From Phoronis australis (Eukaryota; Phoronida; Phoronidae), in contig NMRA01000166.1 of assembly GCA_002633005.1 (NCBI GenBank), positions 699,403 through 763,402 on the forward strand: 64,000 nt of DNA, in the 5' to 3' direction. The notes under the pieces were generated by a model, which had not been told where the DNA came from, searched no databases, and was given only the letters and a program-made list of their open reading frames with translations. Shown here in pieces: positions 12,133 through 25,159 of this stretch. The first letter of the stretch is position 1, and each line of letters starts with the position of its first letter. The translations under genes and the position numbers were made by a program.

Positions 12133-15100
12133 ACCACAACGTAGATCAAAACCAGAAACATGGTTTGATAGAGAATGTCATGATCATAAGTTAATATTAC
12201 GTAGTTATTTAAGGAAATACAGAAAATATGGAATTGAAGAAAATTTGGCTAAATATAGGGAATATAACAAGAGATATAAAAATTACTAAAAACAAAACTA
12301 AAAAAAATTTCCGAGAAACACTAACCAAAGCATTGTTGGATTCTTCGTTGAATGAAAATAAGAAACAATTTTGGAAATTGGTGAAAGATAACAAAGAAGA
12401 ACGGTCTTCAAATATTACACATACACAATGGTATAACAGTTTTAAAAACGTTTATACGTCTCACAATAGAGACTATGATGTATTTTTTTTCTCAGTTTCA
12501 TGTATATGTTGAACAGTTTAATCACTTCTATGAGTCAGAAGAAGCGGTGCATAACTTGGATGATCAGACAGTTTTTAATGAAATTATTACTTTTGATGAA
12601 GTAGATAAGTGTACGAATGACATGAAATTGGGCAAAGCTGCTGGAAATGATGGCATTTTGTTGGCAACACCCGCATTTAAACAGTCTCTCGTTTGTCTGT
12701 ATAATAAAATTTTTGATACGGGGAATTACCCATCTCAATAGAATTCAGGTATTACAGTCCCGGTGTTCAAGTCTGGAAATAAGAATGACCCAGATAATTA
12801 CAGAGGAATCACGCTGTTACCGGTGGCTGGCAAGGTATTTGCCCGGTTGTTATGTAACCGACTCCATTCATGGGCGGATGCGAACAATATTGTGTGTGAG
12901 GCTCAAGCTTGTTTCAGGAAGAGGTATTCCACAGTGGATAACATGTTTATTCTAGATACACTACAAAAAAGGTTATGTCCAACCTTATTTAGTGGCCTCC
13001 ATTCTAACACTTATATCAAAAAACTAAGCTTTGTCAACTAGTAAAAGTAGACATTTTATGGAAGAACAAAGACCAGGAAATATAAATATACTTTTTGTAT
13101 TTATTTGTCATCATTATTTTCACGTAAAAAGCTTTTTTAAGTAAAAATTTCATTTTTAAGAAAGGTACATTCATAGCAAAATAACCCCTCGGTCGATTTT
13201 AACGAAACCTTTTTTAAATGAAAACTTCATCAATTACCTCAAAAACGCTATTAGGAATTTTCGATTAGTTTGTTCGTTTGGTTTTTATGACAAATCAACT
13301 CGCAAAACGTAAGGTATTTTTGTAAAAAATTGAAGTCGTATTCGTCTTTGTCACATTACACAAAAACTAAGCTTTTATATCAAAAATCCTAACATAGTTT
13401 TTGAGATTCGTGACTAAATATTAAGTTTGGAAAGTTTCAGCGAAATCCATCGAGCCATTTTCGAGAACTCGTGTTCCTAAGTTCAAATAAAGTCGATTTG
13501 CCGAAGCCGAGAAAAAAACGATTAAACTGGAACACGTGAAAATCTCTAAGTCTTTGGTTAATTATTCTGTGAAAACTTGTTTTCGGTATACATTTCCTAT
13601 AGAATCCTTAACTATGTCACCTATTTCAATGTTTTCTTGCAATGTCAACTAATTTTGCAGTGCGTAACTAACTTAAATATCATTAAAACCTCAAATAGAC
13701 CTATCTTTCGCAGCCAACTTTTGCCGTTTTGTACGACCTACTTAGAAAAGTAGGTCACAGTTCATATTCTGTACACGTCACGTGCTGGGAGTCTGATACC
13801 AAACCAAGTAAGAAATGGATAACAAAAATTGAATTGGTGGTTAAAGTAAGTCGTTAACATGAAATCGAAACATCGAAATGTTAACTTAATAACTGAATTA
13901 AGGAATAAGGGGGAGGATTTATCTATTTTCACAACTTTCTGTGTTCATGACCAGACTGAGGCCTGAGGCAACTCGTAGCATTTGTTTTCAACGTCAACGG
14001 TCGTATGCATGTAGACCCACAACTCCCTTAGGATAAAAACTACGTTTTGTATTCGTTTTCCCCGGGAATATTCTATCATAACCACACCTCGTTGGTTCAA
14101 TGTTATGGCGAATTTGTGAATGAAAGGACTGAGGGTATACCGAAGCTGTTCTGTACCTGGCGGGAGACTCGATTTACTTGAAAGCCCTTTAACCTTTGAC
14201 CTTGGATAAGTGCTCAACAAATAACCAGGCGGTTGTGCGCTTCCAAGGTGGTTCTGCTAAATCTTTTTTTTCTCGCTACGCAGTATATATTTCGTATTTG
14301 AAGTTTCCCGAGAATGAAGATAAGGTATTTTGCTAGACACAAGTGAAATTTTGTAAAAATGGCCAGTTTTTGTGAATAAGGTTGGAAATATCCTTAACAA
14401 ATACCTATTGAAACGTAGAGGACGGTTCTAGTTGTCTTTTTATTGACTTTAAAAAAAGCGTTCGACTTGGTTTGACGAGAGGGTCTTAAGTATAAAATAT
14501 CAAGTTTTGGAATATATGGAAAAAAGCATAAAATTTTAAACAGTATGTATGACAATGTCTTGCGTCTTGCTGAATGGGGATCGTTACGTAACCGATTTCT
14601 TCCAATGTACGATGGGCGTAAGACAAGGGTGTCAATTATCTCCTTTTCTCTTCTCGCTATTTATAAATGATTTAGAAAGTGATTTACAAAATGTAAAGGG
14701 CTCGTGTCTAAATATTGGAATATTGAATTTATATTTGTTGTTGTTTGCCGATGATTTGGTTCTCGTCGCTGAAACCGCTATTGCCATGCAAAGATTAATT
14801 ACCAAACTAGAAGAATATTGTAATAAATGGAAGCTTCATGTGAATATGTCGAAGACAAAAATTATAGTCTTTAGAAAAAGGGGATACTTGAGAACTTATG
14901 AAAAGTGGAAATTATTTGGCGAAATTGTACAAACGACTTCAGAGTATAATTATTTGGGTATCAAGTTTACTCCTAAAGGTGTTTTTCTTACGAAGACGCA
15001 GAAAACGTTAGCGGCAAAGGCTATTTTTGTACTAAAAAGCACATGTTTAAGTACAATGAAATTCCTGTGCAAATGTGGCTTAAAATGTTTGATACAAAAA

Positions 15101-15990
15101 TATTACCGATCGTTAATTGTTATATGGTTCTGAGATTTGGGGATTTCACTCCGCACAAGACATTGAAATCGGACAAAATAAATTTTGGGAATTTTTGTTG
15201 GGACTTGGCCAGCATGTCTCAAACGCTGCAGTGAGGGGAGAGTTTGGTAGAGTGACAATGAAGGTACATCTATTATTGAGAAATGTTAAATACTGGTTAA
15301 AAGTTATCAATTTGCCAAGCCATCGTTAAGTTAGGGTATGCTACAATGTGCAATATGAAATGGCTGAGCAAAATAAGTCTTGTTGGGCTCTAAATGTGAA
15401 AACGATTGTTATTTGCTTATGGTTTTGGAGGTGTTTGGATACAACAAGGTGTGGGCGATGCTGCCTCATTTATAAGTGAATTTAAACAACGATGCTTTGA
15501 TATTGACATCCAGGATTGGAGAAACAATGTTTTTTCTCAATCTTTAGATGTTTACAAAACAATTAAATGTAACTTTGTAGTAGAAAAAGACGTAACATGT
15601 TTAGAAAATAGACTTCATAGAATAGCCCTTGCAAGGTTTAGATGCTCCGCACATTCATTAATGATTATCCAGGGAAGGTTCAGTGGATTTGACAGAGAAG
15701 ACAGATTATGTCCCTGCTGTGACAGTGGGAAAGTGGAAACAGAATTCCACTTTCTTCTCGAATGCAATTTATATTCGGTTTTTACCAAGGTACGATAAGG
15801 TGGAAGATATAGTATTCAGAAATTTTCTACAGACTCATGACTTAAATGTTGCTCGATAATTAATTAATGCGGAGAAACGCCGAAATAAGTTCCTTGATAT
15901 GAATTAATTTAGACTTGAAAATTTTGTTGTACTCTCTTTGTGTTATATATTGTAATGTGGGCCGGAGGCCTCAGTGTTACATGAAATAAA
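12133..15990 (+). pseudogene. Decayed LINE (non-LTR retrotransposon) with reverse transcriptase, interrupted
   Basis: Fragments in several frames spell a LINE ORF2. The pre-RT linker is at 12150-12460. RT blocks GKAAGNDGI and PVFKSGNKNDPDNYRGITLL are at about 12628-12940. FIDFKKAFDLV remnants are near 14432-14470, GVRQGCQLSPFLF near 14610 and the catalytic FADDLVL near 14746. A C-terminal zinc-knuckle-like CPCCDSG...EFHFLLEC lies near 15710-15765. The 3' end has GGGCCGGAGGCC and an AATAAA near 15985. At least three frameshifts and several stops break it, and a separate 1.4-kb element splits it at 12969-14395. The RT and C-terminal layout resembles Jockey/CR1-like LINEs, but the clade is not certain. 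It cannot make an active protein as it stands. Confidence 0.85.
12969..14395. mobile_element. Non-autonomous TIR element inserted in the LINE
   Basis: The ends are inverted repeats: AAGGTTATGTCCAACCTT at 12969 matches the complement of AAGGTTGGAAATATCCTT ending at 14395, with two mismatches. ACAAA flanks both sides (12963-12967 and 14397-14401), a likely 5-base target duplication. LINE coding resumes directly afterwards. The interior has no transposase-like frame. Confidence 0.7.
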
Positions 15991-17029
15991 TCTATGGCAA
16001 AAAATAACGAAACAGCTGATGAGGTCACCGTCTCGATTTCAGTTACATTTGACTGGCTACCTATGTTTGGAATCTTCAATCACAAAAACACAGCAAATTC
16101 GGGTGTTTTATTGTTCTAGTCAAATCTAATGCCTTCAAGAAGTGAATTCTTCTCAAAAGTACTCCCTGAAAGGAATTTTCGGCAGTAAAACCGACCGTGT
16201 CACATGAAGGTTACGTATGTGCATTTTATTGTAAAACGTGTTTTAAATATGTATGAGCACTTTCGAAACACATTTCACGAGCTCGAAATACCCATACAAC
16301 TTCGAATGCCAAACTACAATAGTGAATATTCGTACACGTTTCTCCCAAAACTAGACCTGATTAAAGAGGCTATAGTGCAATTTTCAGCAACAAAAGCAAC
16401 TCTTCGTTTTGATCGCTAACCATTGTGATATTGGTATCAAATTGTTCATTAGTCAAAATAGGTGAAATTTCTGTTTTCGGTAAGAACTGAAATTTCGTTA
16501 TTTCCCGTCACGGCACTTCGTTTGTTCTCCGAGCATTTCATCAACCATTAGCTGTCAGCTCTTTAGAAGACCTCAAATCATTCCTCATCTTAGTAAGGAA
16601 CAAATTGGGACAAATTTTATAGTGTTAAGTCATCTAAACCAAAAGTTAGTTTTTTTCGCCGGAACTGGATTAAAAACAGCTTTAAGTGAATACCATATAA
16701 TATTTGATAATTTTTAGAATTTCACTTTCAAAGTGAAGATAGCGAATTCAAGATGTTACGTAGCAAAGAGTTTGTGGCATATATTTTTTAAAATAAAAGT
16801 GTTTCTAGATCAGCCCCTATTTTCACACCCATAGCCTCTGTTAGCAATAGATTCTGGTGAACAACTCTGACAATTGGTTTTTTATTGGTCAATGAAGAGG
16901 ATGGACGTTTTACGAAAACATGGACCCGCGCTTCAGGGTTAACTACTTTCAATCCCATTCACCCTTGGACCACATTCTTTCGATAGGCACAACCGCCGAA
17001 TATGCATCAGGCCTGGTGTGACATTATCC
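15991..17029. other. Intergenic; no supported gene
   Basis: A 71-residue open frame at 16204-16419 (+) shows no domain and lacks linked splice sites, so I do not call it. I see no clear repeats. Confidence 0.5.
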
Positions 17030-17255
17030 TTAGGCCAACAAACTGACACAGATTTCGGAAACTCCGGATAACTTCTCGATATTTTCGTGATACTTGAATA
17101 ACTCCTGTATGTTTACTCGATTCGCCTTAAACAATCTCGTTTCTGATACTAGCGGATCTCCCATCCAGTAATGGGGGAAGACAAGAAGACGGGAAGCATC
17201 TAAAAACGCCATGCCGGTGGCGTTTTTGGCTTTGGCCTTGAATCCCTGGACCCCC
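17030..17255 (-). CDS. Candidate terminal coding exon, unknown family
   Basis: The minus-strand frame runs from an acceptor-like CGGCTTCAG, ending at 17256, to a TAA at 17032-17030, about 74 residues. Its composition is protein-like: FPHYWMGDPLVSETRLFK, then an amphipathic stretch with YHENIEKL. The local sequence is richer in GC than its surroundings. I do not recognise the family. No partner exon could be linked on the minus strand; the next long frame upstream (17966-17601) has no domain. It may be a true last exon, a gene relic, or part of an unrecognised element. Confidence 0.35.
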
Positions 17256-17266
17256 TGAAGCCGCAT

Positions 17267-19856
17267 ATTAATGTGAAGTTGCCGTATGACACTCGCCTTC
17301 CGTGATCGGAACCAAATTTAATTTATGTCACTTACAGTTATGAAATTGTTCTCAAATTGTTCCCAAATCAAAATAAATGTGATTTCGGAGCTTGTAAAGA
17401 GATAACACTTAGTTATTGCTTGAGTTGAGGCTATACGAGTTGGCTTGTCATGGGGAGCATCGGCTCGAGCAATGAACAACTGTCAACTTCTAACACCAAA
17501 ATCGCTTCTTAATTGAATAAGGACAGAGAGTGGGTTTATCACTGCTTCTTATTTTTTTATTAAAATGTTTATATTTGTCATTTCTCGATAACGTTAATGT
17601 TCAAAACATAAAACGCCGGGTTTTATTTCCGTGCAAACAAGTCAGTTTACTGTTTAGAATCAATTGCCGGAATAAACAGAGTGCCCGGCTGGTTATCAAG
17701 TTGGCCATGGCAAGTACTGTAGCACAAAACATATTGGACTCCGCTACTTTCTCAGTTTTACTTGAGTCGGCAACGTGGCTCGCGGCAACAAGTCGAATCT
17801 GCAATTTGTGGTGAGGAGTTAGGCAACCCGCGATTTCGTTGGTACACGCGACAGAAGTAGAATCTACAGCGGGTACCAGCGTTAATGGCGCTGACCTTTG
17901 CAGACATCTAATTGTTTGGTGAAGTGACTCGCCTGATACCACATGCTGCTGAAGTGCAAGGGACATCTCTTTCTAAATTAATTTTCTCCGTTAAGTAGTA
18001 ATTCTGTAACTACTTTCAGAAAATAGCCAAAAATCGTTGATTTGGAATTTGACCCTTCTTTCTGATACTAAGCTACTCTGTGAGCCATACCAACTCTCGA
18101 AACTCTCTCTGAGAAAATTTGATAAGTACATAAAAATGTTTCAAATGGGCAGGCGATACTATAGCGCTTGGGATTAGGGAATAGACCCTTTCGGGCTCAG
18201 AAACTTAGCGGAAAAGTGAAAGATATATATCCACGCACCCAGAAAACCAGCATGAGATTTTACAAACTTCAAAAGAATTCCGGATGTGCAGTTCGGAAGA
18301 CGCAAGAATCTCGTCTGGCTGGTTCCCTGCGTGCCGCTAGGTGGTAGCCAGCTCGCAGGTATCACTTAATTTTCCTTTGGAAATTTTTCACACCATCGTT
18401 TCTGATTGGCTGGTCGAATTCTCAACAAGCGGCGCTTTACGCAAACAAATTGACTGATAGAGGAAGTGTAAATGTGGTCTGTTGTACTGACAAATCGGTA
18501 CTTAAAATTGACGTTCAGGAATTGTGGTTGCACCTTTTCGGAGTGCATCTTTCTATTGTCGATAACTTTTGTTTACGATACTGTCATGTATTCATACAGT
18601 ACGAATAACAAACCGGTTAAATCGGCCAGATATCATTGTACCTGTCTTGTGCTTCAAGCACGCGGCTACTTAACGTTACTGCAGAAACGAAATAGTTGTT
18701 GCTACGCCCCTTGCATGACAAGACTAAAGATCGTTCATAGTCCGCCATTTTTCACGTTGTTGTACAGCTAATCAATGACTGCCGAGGTTACATCAACCAA
18801 TGCTAAAGCGCGTGCTACTGCGTAATACCAGCGTGCTGGCCAGGCACGTAGGGAACCAGCGAGGAAACTCGTGAGTCTTCGCAATGTACCACAATGCATT
18901 ACAAACGAAGCACGTGATAACAATAGCTTTTCTCGAGAGTGTCTTGGGTCTAGGTAACGCAGGCAGGGGCCGTATTCTAAATTTCCCTTATTTTTTTATA
19001 TTTTGCTTATCTTTCGAAAATTTCATTAAGTTTCCCTTGTCTTGAGAAAAACACTAGTTGACGTCAAGGGAGAAGTGGAACAAAAACCCACCTTGATTCT
19101 TATCTCGCAAAAGGTATATTCCCATCGCCCCATGAAAGCTATCCATTTATTATGTGAAGCAACACAGGGGAAGGTTGCCTTATTGACAAAATAGAAGCCC
19201 CCTGCCTCGTGTGCGGGCAATGAGTTTGGTTGCCAAATTTTGTAACACACAATTCAGAATGAGGATACGTTTTATAAACGACCAAACAATTTCTCACCGG
19301 CTCCCGAGTAATTTCCAACGAGTTGACACACCTACCTTTAAATACCTTTTAAAGTCATACTCATCCCATATGTCCACCTCCTTTTTATAATAACGTTCAG
19401 ACCCGTGCTTTAATTTGAAAATAACGGCGACTCTATTTGGACACTTGGACAAATACCCATTTTATATAAAGATTCCATAATTACCGTATAAAATATGGGT
19501 TTATTTTTGTTTCGATAAATATTCCATAATCATGTTTGGTGTGTTTGTTTAACTCTTCATCCGACAAGCTTGGATTGATTGATTGGCGAGTCTATTCATT
19601 TAACCGTTGATTTTATACGGTGTAAAGTTATAAATCCTCAAAAAGCCCAGGGCAAGGGGCTTAATTTTTGTTCTCGATTTTTTTTACTTTTTCCGTTCTA
19701 CATTTGTGTTAACTCAAGATAATTGTCCATTATTCAGTGCTCAAGTACAATGTATTAAAATGTCCCAGGGTCGATTAACTTTTGTAAGGCCAAAGCAATA
19801 AAATAAACAGCGATTATTTATGCTGGGTTCTTAGCGTTTTAGGTAAAAATTATTTA
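17267..19856. other. Intergenic; no supported gene
   Basis: Overlapping frames on both strands at 17530-17966 carry no recognisable motif. The rest is AT-rich with no repeat I can pair within the window. Confidence 0.45.
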
Positions 19857-20401
19857 AGTATTAAATTATTTTATGTAAGCTATACTGCCTCCTCCTCATT
19901 ATCATATTGTTTGGATTCTCAGGTCAGTGACCCTCTTTGTTTTACGATTATTGGTTTAATTGTACCACGTGATCTCTTTGTCTTGTTGCAACACTGGGCC
20001 ATCGTCCACAATTCTCTCCAACTTTCATTTTTCACTCAATTTCTCTTTGAAGTTTCAGCACTCTCCGTCTCATCACATCATTAAGGTATTGTACCTTGTT
20101 TCCTGCTTGTTCTGGACTAAATATGCCACCTAGTTGTTTGATTTTGGGCAGTTCTTACGTGCGTTGGCTGGACGCCTATCTTAATTCGCCTGCGGCGACC
20201 GACCAGGGTCTGACCAATCTGGGTTTCCACGAGTCCATCAACTCCTTAGGGTTGTCCGGGGCCACCCTCGCCCCTGGCCCTCGTTCTGTTCGCCATTTGA
20301 CCCCAGCCATCGCCGAATTCTCGGCCACTTTAGTGTTAGCGCATATAAACAACCTTATTGAAAACGTCTGTGCACATCGGAGATGGGTGCAAAACACATA
20401 A
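19857..20401 (+). mobile_element. Ngaro/DIRS-like retroelement fragment with SGNH-hydrolase-like frame
   Basis: Bases 19857-20046 match 37568-37758 closely; AGTATTAAATTATTTTATGT opens both. Downstream, a frame from 20096 reads LILGSSYVRWLDAYLN, then GLSGATLAPGPRSVRHL and VLAHINN. This resembles the GDSL/SGNH-hydrolase domain (G-x-S near the start, a GG-like block, then a degraded IGTND-like block) carried by Ngaro and related tyrosine-recombinase retroelements. The frame stops at 20401, and no recombinase or RT remains. The match to the superfamily is from memory of its motifs and is moderately sure. Confidence 0.5.
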
Positions 20402-22199
20402 CAATTTATTTCAATTGAAACTGAATTAATAAACAATGCAATGCGTTTTCTATGTCTTCTAGAGTAACTGTAAACACTGTAGTTGATTTGTGTGATCTTA
20501 CTTCGTGCATTTCCGTCTAAACGAAACAGTCACGACTTTAGAGCCTCATTCAAAATGGCCAGTGATATCAGCGACCGTTTCAAAATTCTGCTTACGGAGA
20601 CAAACAAGGGTTAAGATTGGCAAAACACGTACATTTGTGAAGGCTGATATATATATGTCCATGACATCACATGAGCAGTTACTAACGGACATTGGGTGGT
20701 ATGACAACCAGATGCTTTTTATACTTATATTCACGACTTTAGGTAACCGGTGGCTATGTTCTCCATGACAATATCAAAGTGGGCTAACCCACTGAAACTC
20801 TTCACCCACACGGCCACTTGCTCGGCTCTGATTAATGCCCTTTACAATCCCAGAACCTTTTACTCGTTTGTTATACGCTATGCCTGTTCTTCGAATTGGT
20901 CACCTGGCACTGCACTCTTGTCTTCCAAGTGTCGACAGCTGTGCGCAACTTCGGTTAGAACTTTCTTGACATTTTCGGGAACCGTGCTCCACACACTGTA
21001 GACTTCAAACTAATCTCCGAAAGAACACTGCCAAGACGCTTATTGTTTAATTCTGAATGGATTTACGTGCAAATTGTGGAAATTACGACAACGTACATGG
21101 AGGCGCTGTCTGATTCTACTAGTCGAAAAGAGTTTCCACGATGCTCGGTTTATTTTGAAAACTGTTACACCAGCGCAAGTACTGTACACAATTATGTTGA
21201 CCTGCTGCGAAGAAACATGTCAGTATTTCCTTGAGATAGGTTTGTTGAAGGAAGAAGTTAAGACAGAAACATGAGAGACAGCAGTGTTGACTTATGAAAA
21301 GAAATCTACCGATACGGGTGGTTATTAACCATCTCCAGGTAAACCATCAGCTCTTCATAAGACTTGGCCTCATTTGAGTAGAGACTGAATAACAACCATG
21401 TTGTGATGAGATTTTATACCTACTGTTAACTATACTGGAGTGTAACAGGTCACTACTCCGATGGCCCACTACTCCGAAAAATACATTACTACGAAATGTT
21501 GGTTTTATTTTTACACGATCTTCCTACATTGTCTTCCAATTTCACGAATGTGTCATTAATTTGTTACTTACTGACAAAATACCTCACAAAACTATAATTT
21601 GGCAATGAAGTCCAATGACATTTTTGCCGTTTCTACTGTCTTTGTAATTAAGGACTCTTGTATCGCATCTCCTTTGAAGTTCGCTTGGCTGAGAGAAAAT
21701 GTATCATATTAATGTCATAAAACGTTCATGAGCAAAATGTTTGGCCCACTTTAGTATGCAATAATCAGAATTTGGGAAATGCGTGTTGAAGTGCTTAACG
21801 AAGAAAGTGAAGCAGGTTGAATGTTTTTGAATCTCCCGATTTACCATCCCTTATGCGCGCCTGATTTTTTGTGGATTCTCCGCCATCCAATTTACTGACC
21901 CCTTTCTTAGTCTTGCGCTTCCGACGGCGCTAATGACTGCATCATAGAGAACTGTATTTCACAGAAGAAAATATTTGTTAAACAAATTAAATATATGTTT
22001 CGTGCAACTAGTGCGTTCTTTTCATAAATATGTCGATGAATGCAGCCTATTTTTAAATACACTTCAATAAAAACCACATTTTGATAACTAGTAACTAAGT
22101 TCATAAAAATTTTGTTGTATATCTTAATATTAGGTATACTACATGATGGCATAATGCAGCCAGACGTATTATTTTAAGTTCTACATTTTTATAATGTTT
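20402..22199. other. Intergenic; no supported gene
   Basis: No coding support. Short tandem-like words (ACTACTCCGA) occur near 21446-21480. AT-rich sequence lies next to the 3' end of the minus-strand LINE. Confidence 0.5.
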
Positions 22200-23956
22200 A
22201 TTACAACAAAACATGAAAGACAATCTGCTTACACATGAGGATATGTCTGCCATGTGGGTATCTCCACAGGAACACAGAGGCGAAATATTATTAAAATTAT
22301 GTCTAAATTTCTCGTTGTTTAGGAATAGACCACATCTTGATCTGTATAGGGTAATTGTTAGAATTGGAACTTAGAACGTAGAATTGGAATCAACATCGGA
22401 CTGCCACCTTTGCAAAACACAGTCCTTAACACGTTGTGAGAAAATATTTACAAACGACTCGACATGCGACTCGTTGGTTTACCCAAACATCATAGAAACC
22501 ATGCATTGACAATAAATTACGAAGTGAACTTGCCCAATTATACATATGTCTACCATTTTCATCTAGTCTGTACAACATGTTGTAAACGGCTCTTTGATAA
22601 CGCTCCTGTGGCATATTCAAAATTTTAAACCAGTATTTAATACAGCTAACAAAGTATCTCGTAAACATAGGGTATCTGCCAGATTCACCCAATACTGCAA
22701 CGTTAGAGTTAGAACCGCCTAGTCGTAGGGTCCATTTAGAAAATTTTAATTGATTTTTTTGGACACTCGTATTCTTTAAAAGCCCAAGTCTCGGCCCCAT
22801 AACACAATGTTGGATACATCAGTTTATCAAATAATTGAAAGGCAAGTGATGGGGGCATATCGCGACAAACACGTGATGCAGCTTTATTTGCTTGACAAGA
22901 GAGAGAGTTTTTGTCGCTTTCGACAATGACAGTTTAAGTGTGATAAGAACACAAAGATGTTTATAATGAGATACATCATCAACTTGCTATTTGTTAAAAA
23001 ACATTTCTCACAGTGTCTTAAGGGATCACCATTTCTAAATACAATTATTTTGGTTTTCTTTAAATTCACGGCCATACCCCATGAATTACAATAATCGAGA
23101 CAGTTTAACATAGTTGCAAGTTAGACGCTGTTATAGCGCATAATATGGAACGCCTCTAGCGTCACCTTATGACGGGTCTTTTCTGTGAAGTGTAGCACCC
23201 TGCAAAAGTACAACGGTGGCTTCTGCGTTAGATTCGCATGTACAGTCAAAATGATATAAACGAAAGACTGTATTTTTCAAATAAACGAGGGCAACGCTGT
23301 GAGGACTTGATGTCTGTGACCTTGGATGATTTTCGTACGTGCTGTGTCCACAGTTGTTGGGTTCTTGTAGGTTCTATTTGCTTAATCAGCGAAGATGTAC
23401 TATCATTGCTCAGTGGAGACAGGACATTGTGTAAGTTGTGTTTTTGTGTGAGACGGTGCTAGCCATTTTTTCTTTTTTGTCAAACGTTCAGCCTATGTAA
23501 TTGTCAGTCACGTCAAAACATGACGATCCCATTGGGTTGGTCAACACACTGTATAACCTTAACACTGATTGGTTCTTTTAAGAACATCGACAGCATCACT
23601 GACGCGTCAGCGTGTAGTAGAAATGCCTCGTCATGTGTCAGAAAACACCCGTCATAAGGTGACGCTAGTGGCGTTCCGTAGCATAGAACCATGTCATCTG
23701 CATATAACAGTGAATTAATATTTGTAGCATGCTCATCTAAGCAGATGCTATTTATGTCACTATGCGAATTGAGTTTTTCTAGAAACTCATTGAGATACAA
23801 AACAAATAGCAGAGGGCTTATCATACAGCCTTGACGAGTGCCAATAGTGCAATTAAATAAGTCTGTTAAATCATCACGTGTTTTAACACATGATGTCAAC
23901 TTGCTATACGTTGATCGCAGAATTGATAACATGTTACCAAGAATGTTAGCATAATA
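22200..23956 (-). pseudogene. Decayed minus-strand LINE with reverse transcriptase
   Basis: On the minus strand, 23932-23690 encodes RT blocks (GTRQGCMISPLLFVLYLNEF and the catalytic YADDMVL). The frame continues after an inserted element as LDYCNSWGMAVNLKKTKII at 23111-23050. C-terminal blocks with NWASSLRNLLSMHGFYDVWV follow at 22800-22430. It is truncated at its 5' end and carries frameshifts and stops. The C-terminal part matches the fragment at 47490-48015, and the RT resembles the LINE at 12133-15990, so all three belong to one clade. Confidence 0.8.
23146..23683. mobile_element. TIR element inserted inside the minus-strand LINE
   Basis: TGGAACGCCTCTAGCGTCAC at about 23150 is mirrored by the complement of sequence ending about 23683. 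The inverted match extends about 40 bases inward, through TTATGACGGGT and TTTTCTG. TA lies at each edge, and LINE coding resumes on both sides. A mariner-like TA insertion is possible. I see no transposase in the roughly 540 bases. Confidence 0.6.
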
Positions 23957-24127
23957 AGGACTATGTAAATACAGGAATTGTTATTAATTTATATTGTTAC
24001 AGTTACTGAAATTGAAATTTAAATAGAGGCCCCTATATATGCGTGATTGTTTTGGCGGTACCGGTATTAATTCAGTTTGTCCAATCTGTGTTGTGGTCGT
24101 GTTTACTAACCACATACAGGACCGTAA

Positions 24128-24342
24128 CAGGGGCGGATCCAGGATTTTGGGTTAGGGGGGCCAGGGTACAGGAATAACCAGAATTTCGCCTCATGAGCGC
24201 GCCCAGCCTAAAATGTAGGGATGTAGGGGGCCCCCCTGGGTGCGTGCATATGCTAGTCAGCAATTCGCACCCCGAACTGGAATCTGGGAGAATTTTAGGG
24301 GGGCCATGGGCCCCTTGCCCTCCCCCCCTAAATCCGTCACTG
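24128..24342. mobile_element. hAT-like MITE
   Basis: It starts CAGGGGCGGATCCAGGATTT and ends AAATCCGTCACTG, an imperfect inverted pair of the CAGTGGCGGATC type common in hAT non-autonomous elements. The interior is G-rich on one side and C-rich on the other, so it can fold back. GTAA occurs on both flanks, but a full 8-base target duplication is not clear. Confidence 0.55.
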
Positions 24343-24836
24343 TGTAAGAAGGTAAAAACTATTGGGGTACACAAACTAATACTACTTCTCCTAACTTTTG
24401 ACCACCCACGTGGTCTCAGATTTTTGTAGACGGAATATTGTCTCAGAAACTTTAGTTATAGCTTTAATCGTCTATTTGGAGAGGAAGGTCAAGATTAATG
24501 GCCCAGTTTGGAGAAAGTTCATTTCATTACGATCATGCTTTGAAGATACATTTTGTAAGAGTTTGGTCCGAGGTCCCTGTTACATTGCATCAAGGGCTAT
24601 TTTGAAACCCCTTGTTAAAAATGGCAAATGAGTTTCTGGTCTGATGGCTGCACCTTCCGGGGGAAAATGATATAAATGACCAGGCTACATCGTAGAACAA
24701 CAATTCCTTAGACGGTTATTTCAGAATGCCAAAGATTAGCAAGTGTTCTTTATTGTTTGGTGGACGGGTGATGCAAATTTCCCCTAAGTTCAACTTGTAT
24801 CTAAGTCCGTTAAAGTATCATTATTTTCTTTAAAGA

Positions 24837-25091
24837 TTAGCTCCTGATTATTGGAGGCAAGCGAAAGAATACGAGCATCATTTTCTGAACAGTCATTTTA
24901 TGATGGTGTGCTGGCAGTATCTTGATCACGGCACTATAGACATAGATGGTGGTACGTACCAGATGGATACAGGATACCACAAAACACAAGTAAACATTAA
25001 AGGGACCGAAATCTCGGCGAAAAAACAAGTTTTGCAAACAAGATACTAGCACCAAGCACAGTATAAAAACCAATTTTAGAGCCGTTTTCAT
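24837..25091 (-). CDS. Weak candidate: ORF with signal-peptide-like start
   Basis: The frame starts MKTALKLVFILCLVLVSCLQ, which looks like a signal peptide, but the rest of the 84 residues has no motif and ends in-frame within AT-rich sequence. No poly(A) signal or splice partner was linked. It could be the first exon of a secreted protein or chance. Confidence 0.15.
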   Translation of the reverse strand: MKTALKLVFILCLVLVSCLQNLFFRRDFGPFNVYLCFVVSCIHLVRTTIYVYSAVIKILPAHHHKMTVQKMMLVFFRLPPIIRS

Positions 25092-25159
25092 GATTTTGAC
25101 AACTCAGTAGCATTAACACAATTCTCGCTTCCTCGCGAAAACGAAATAGCATTGTACCG

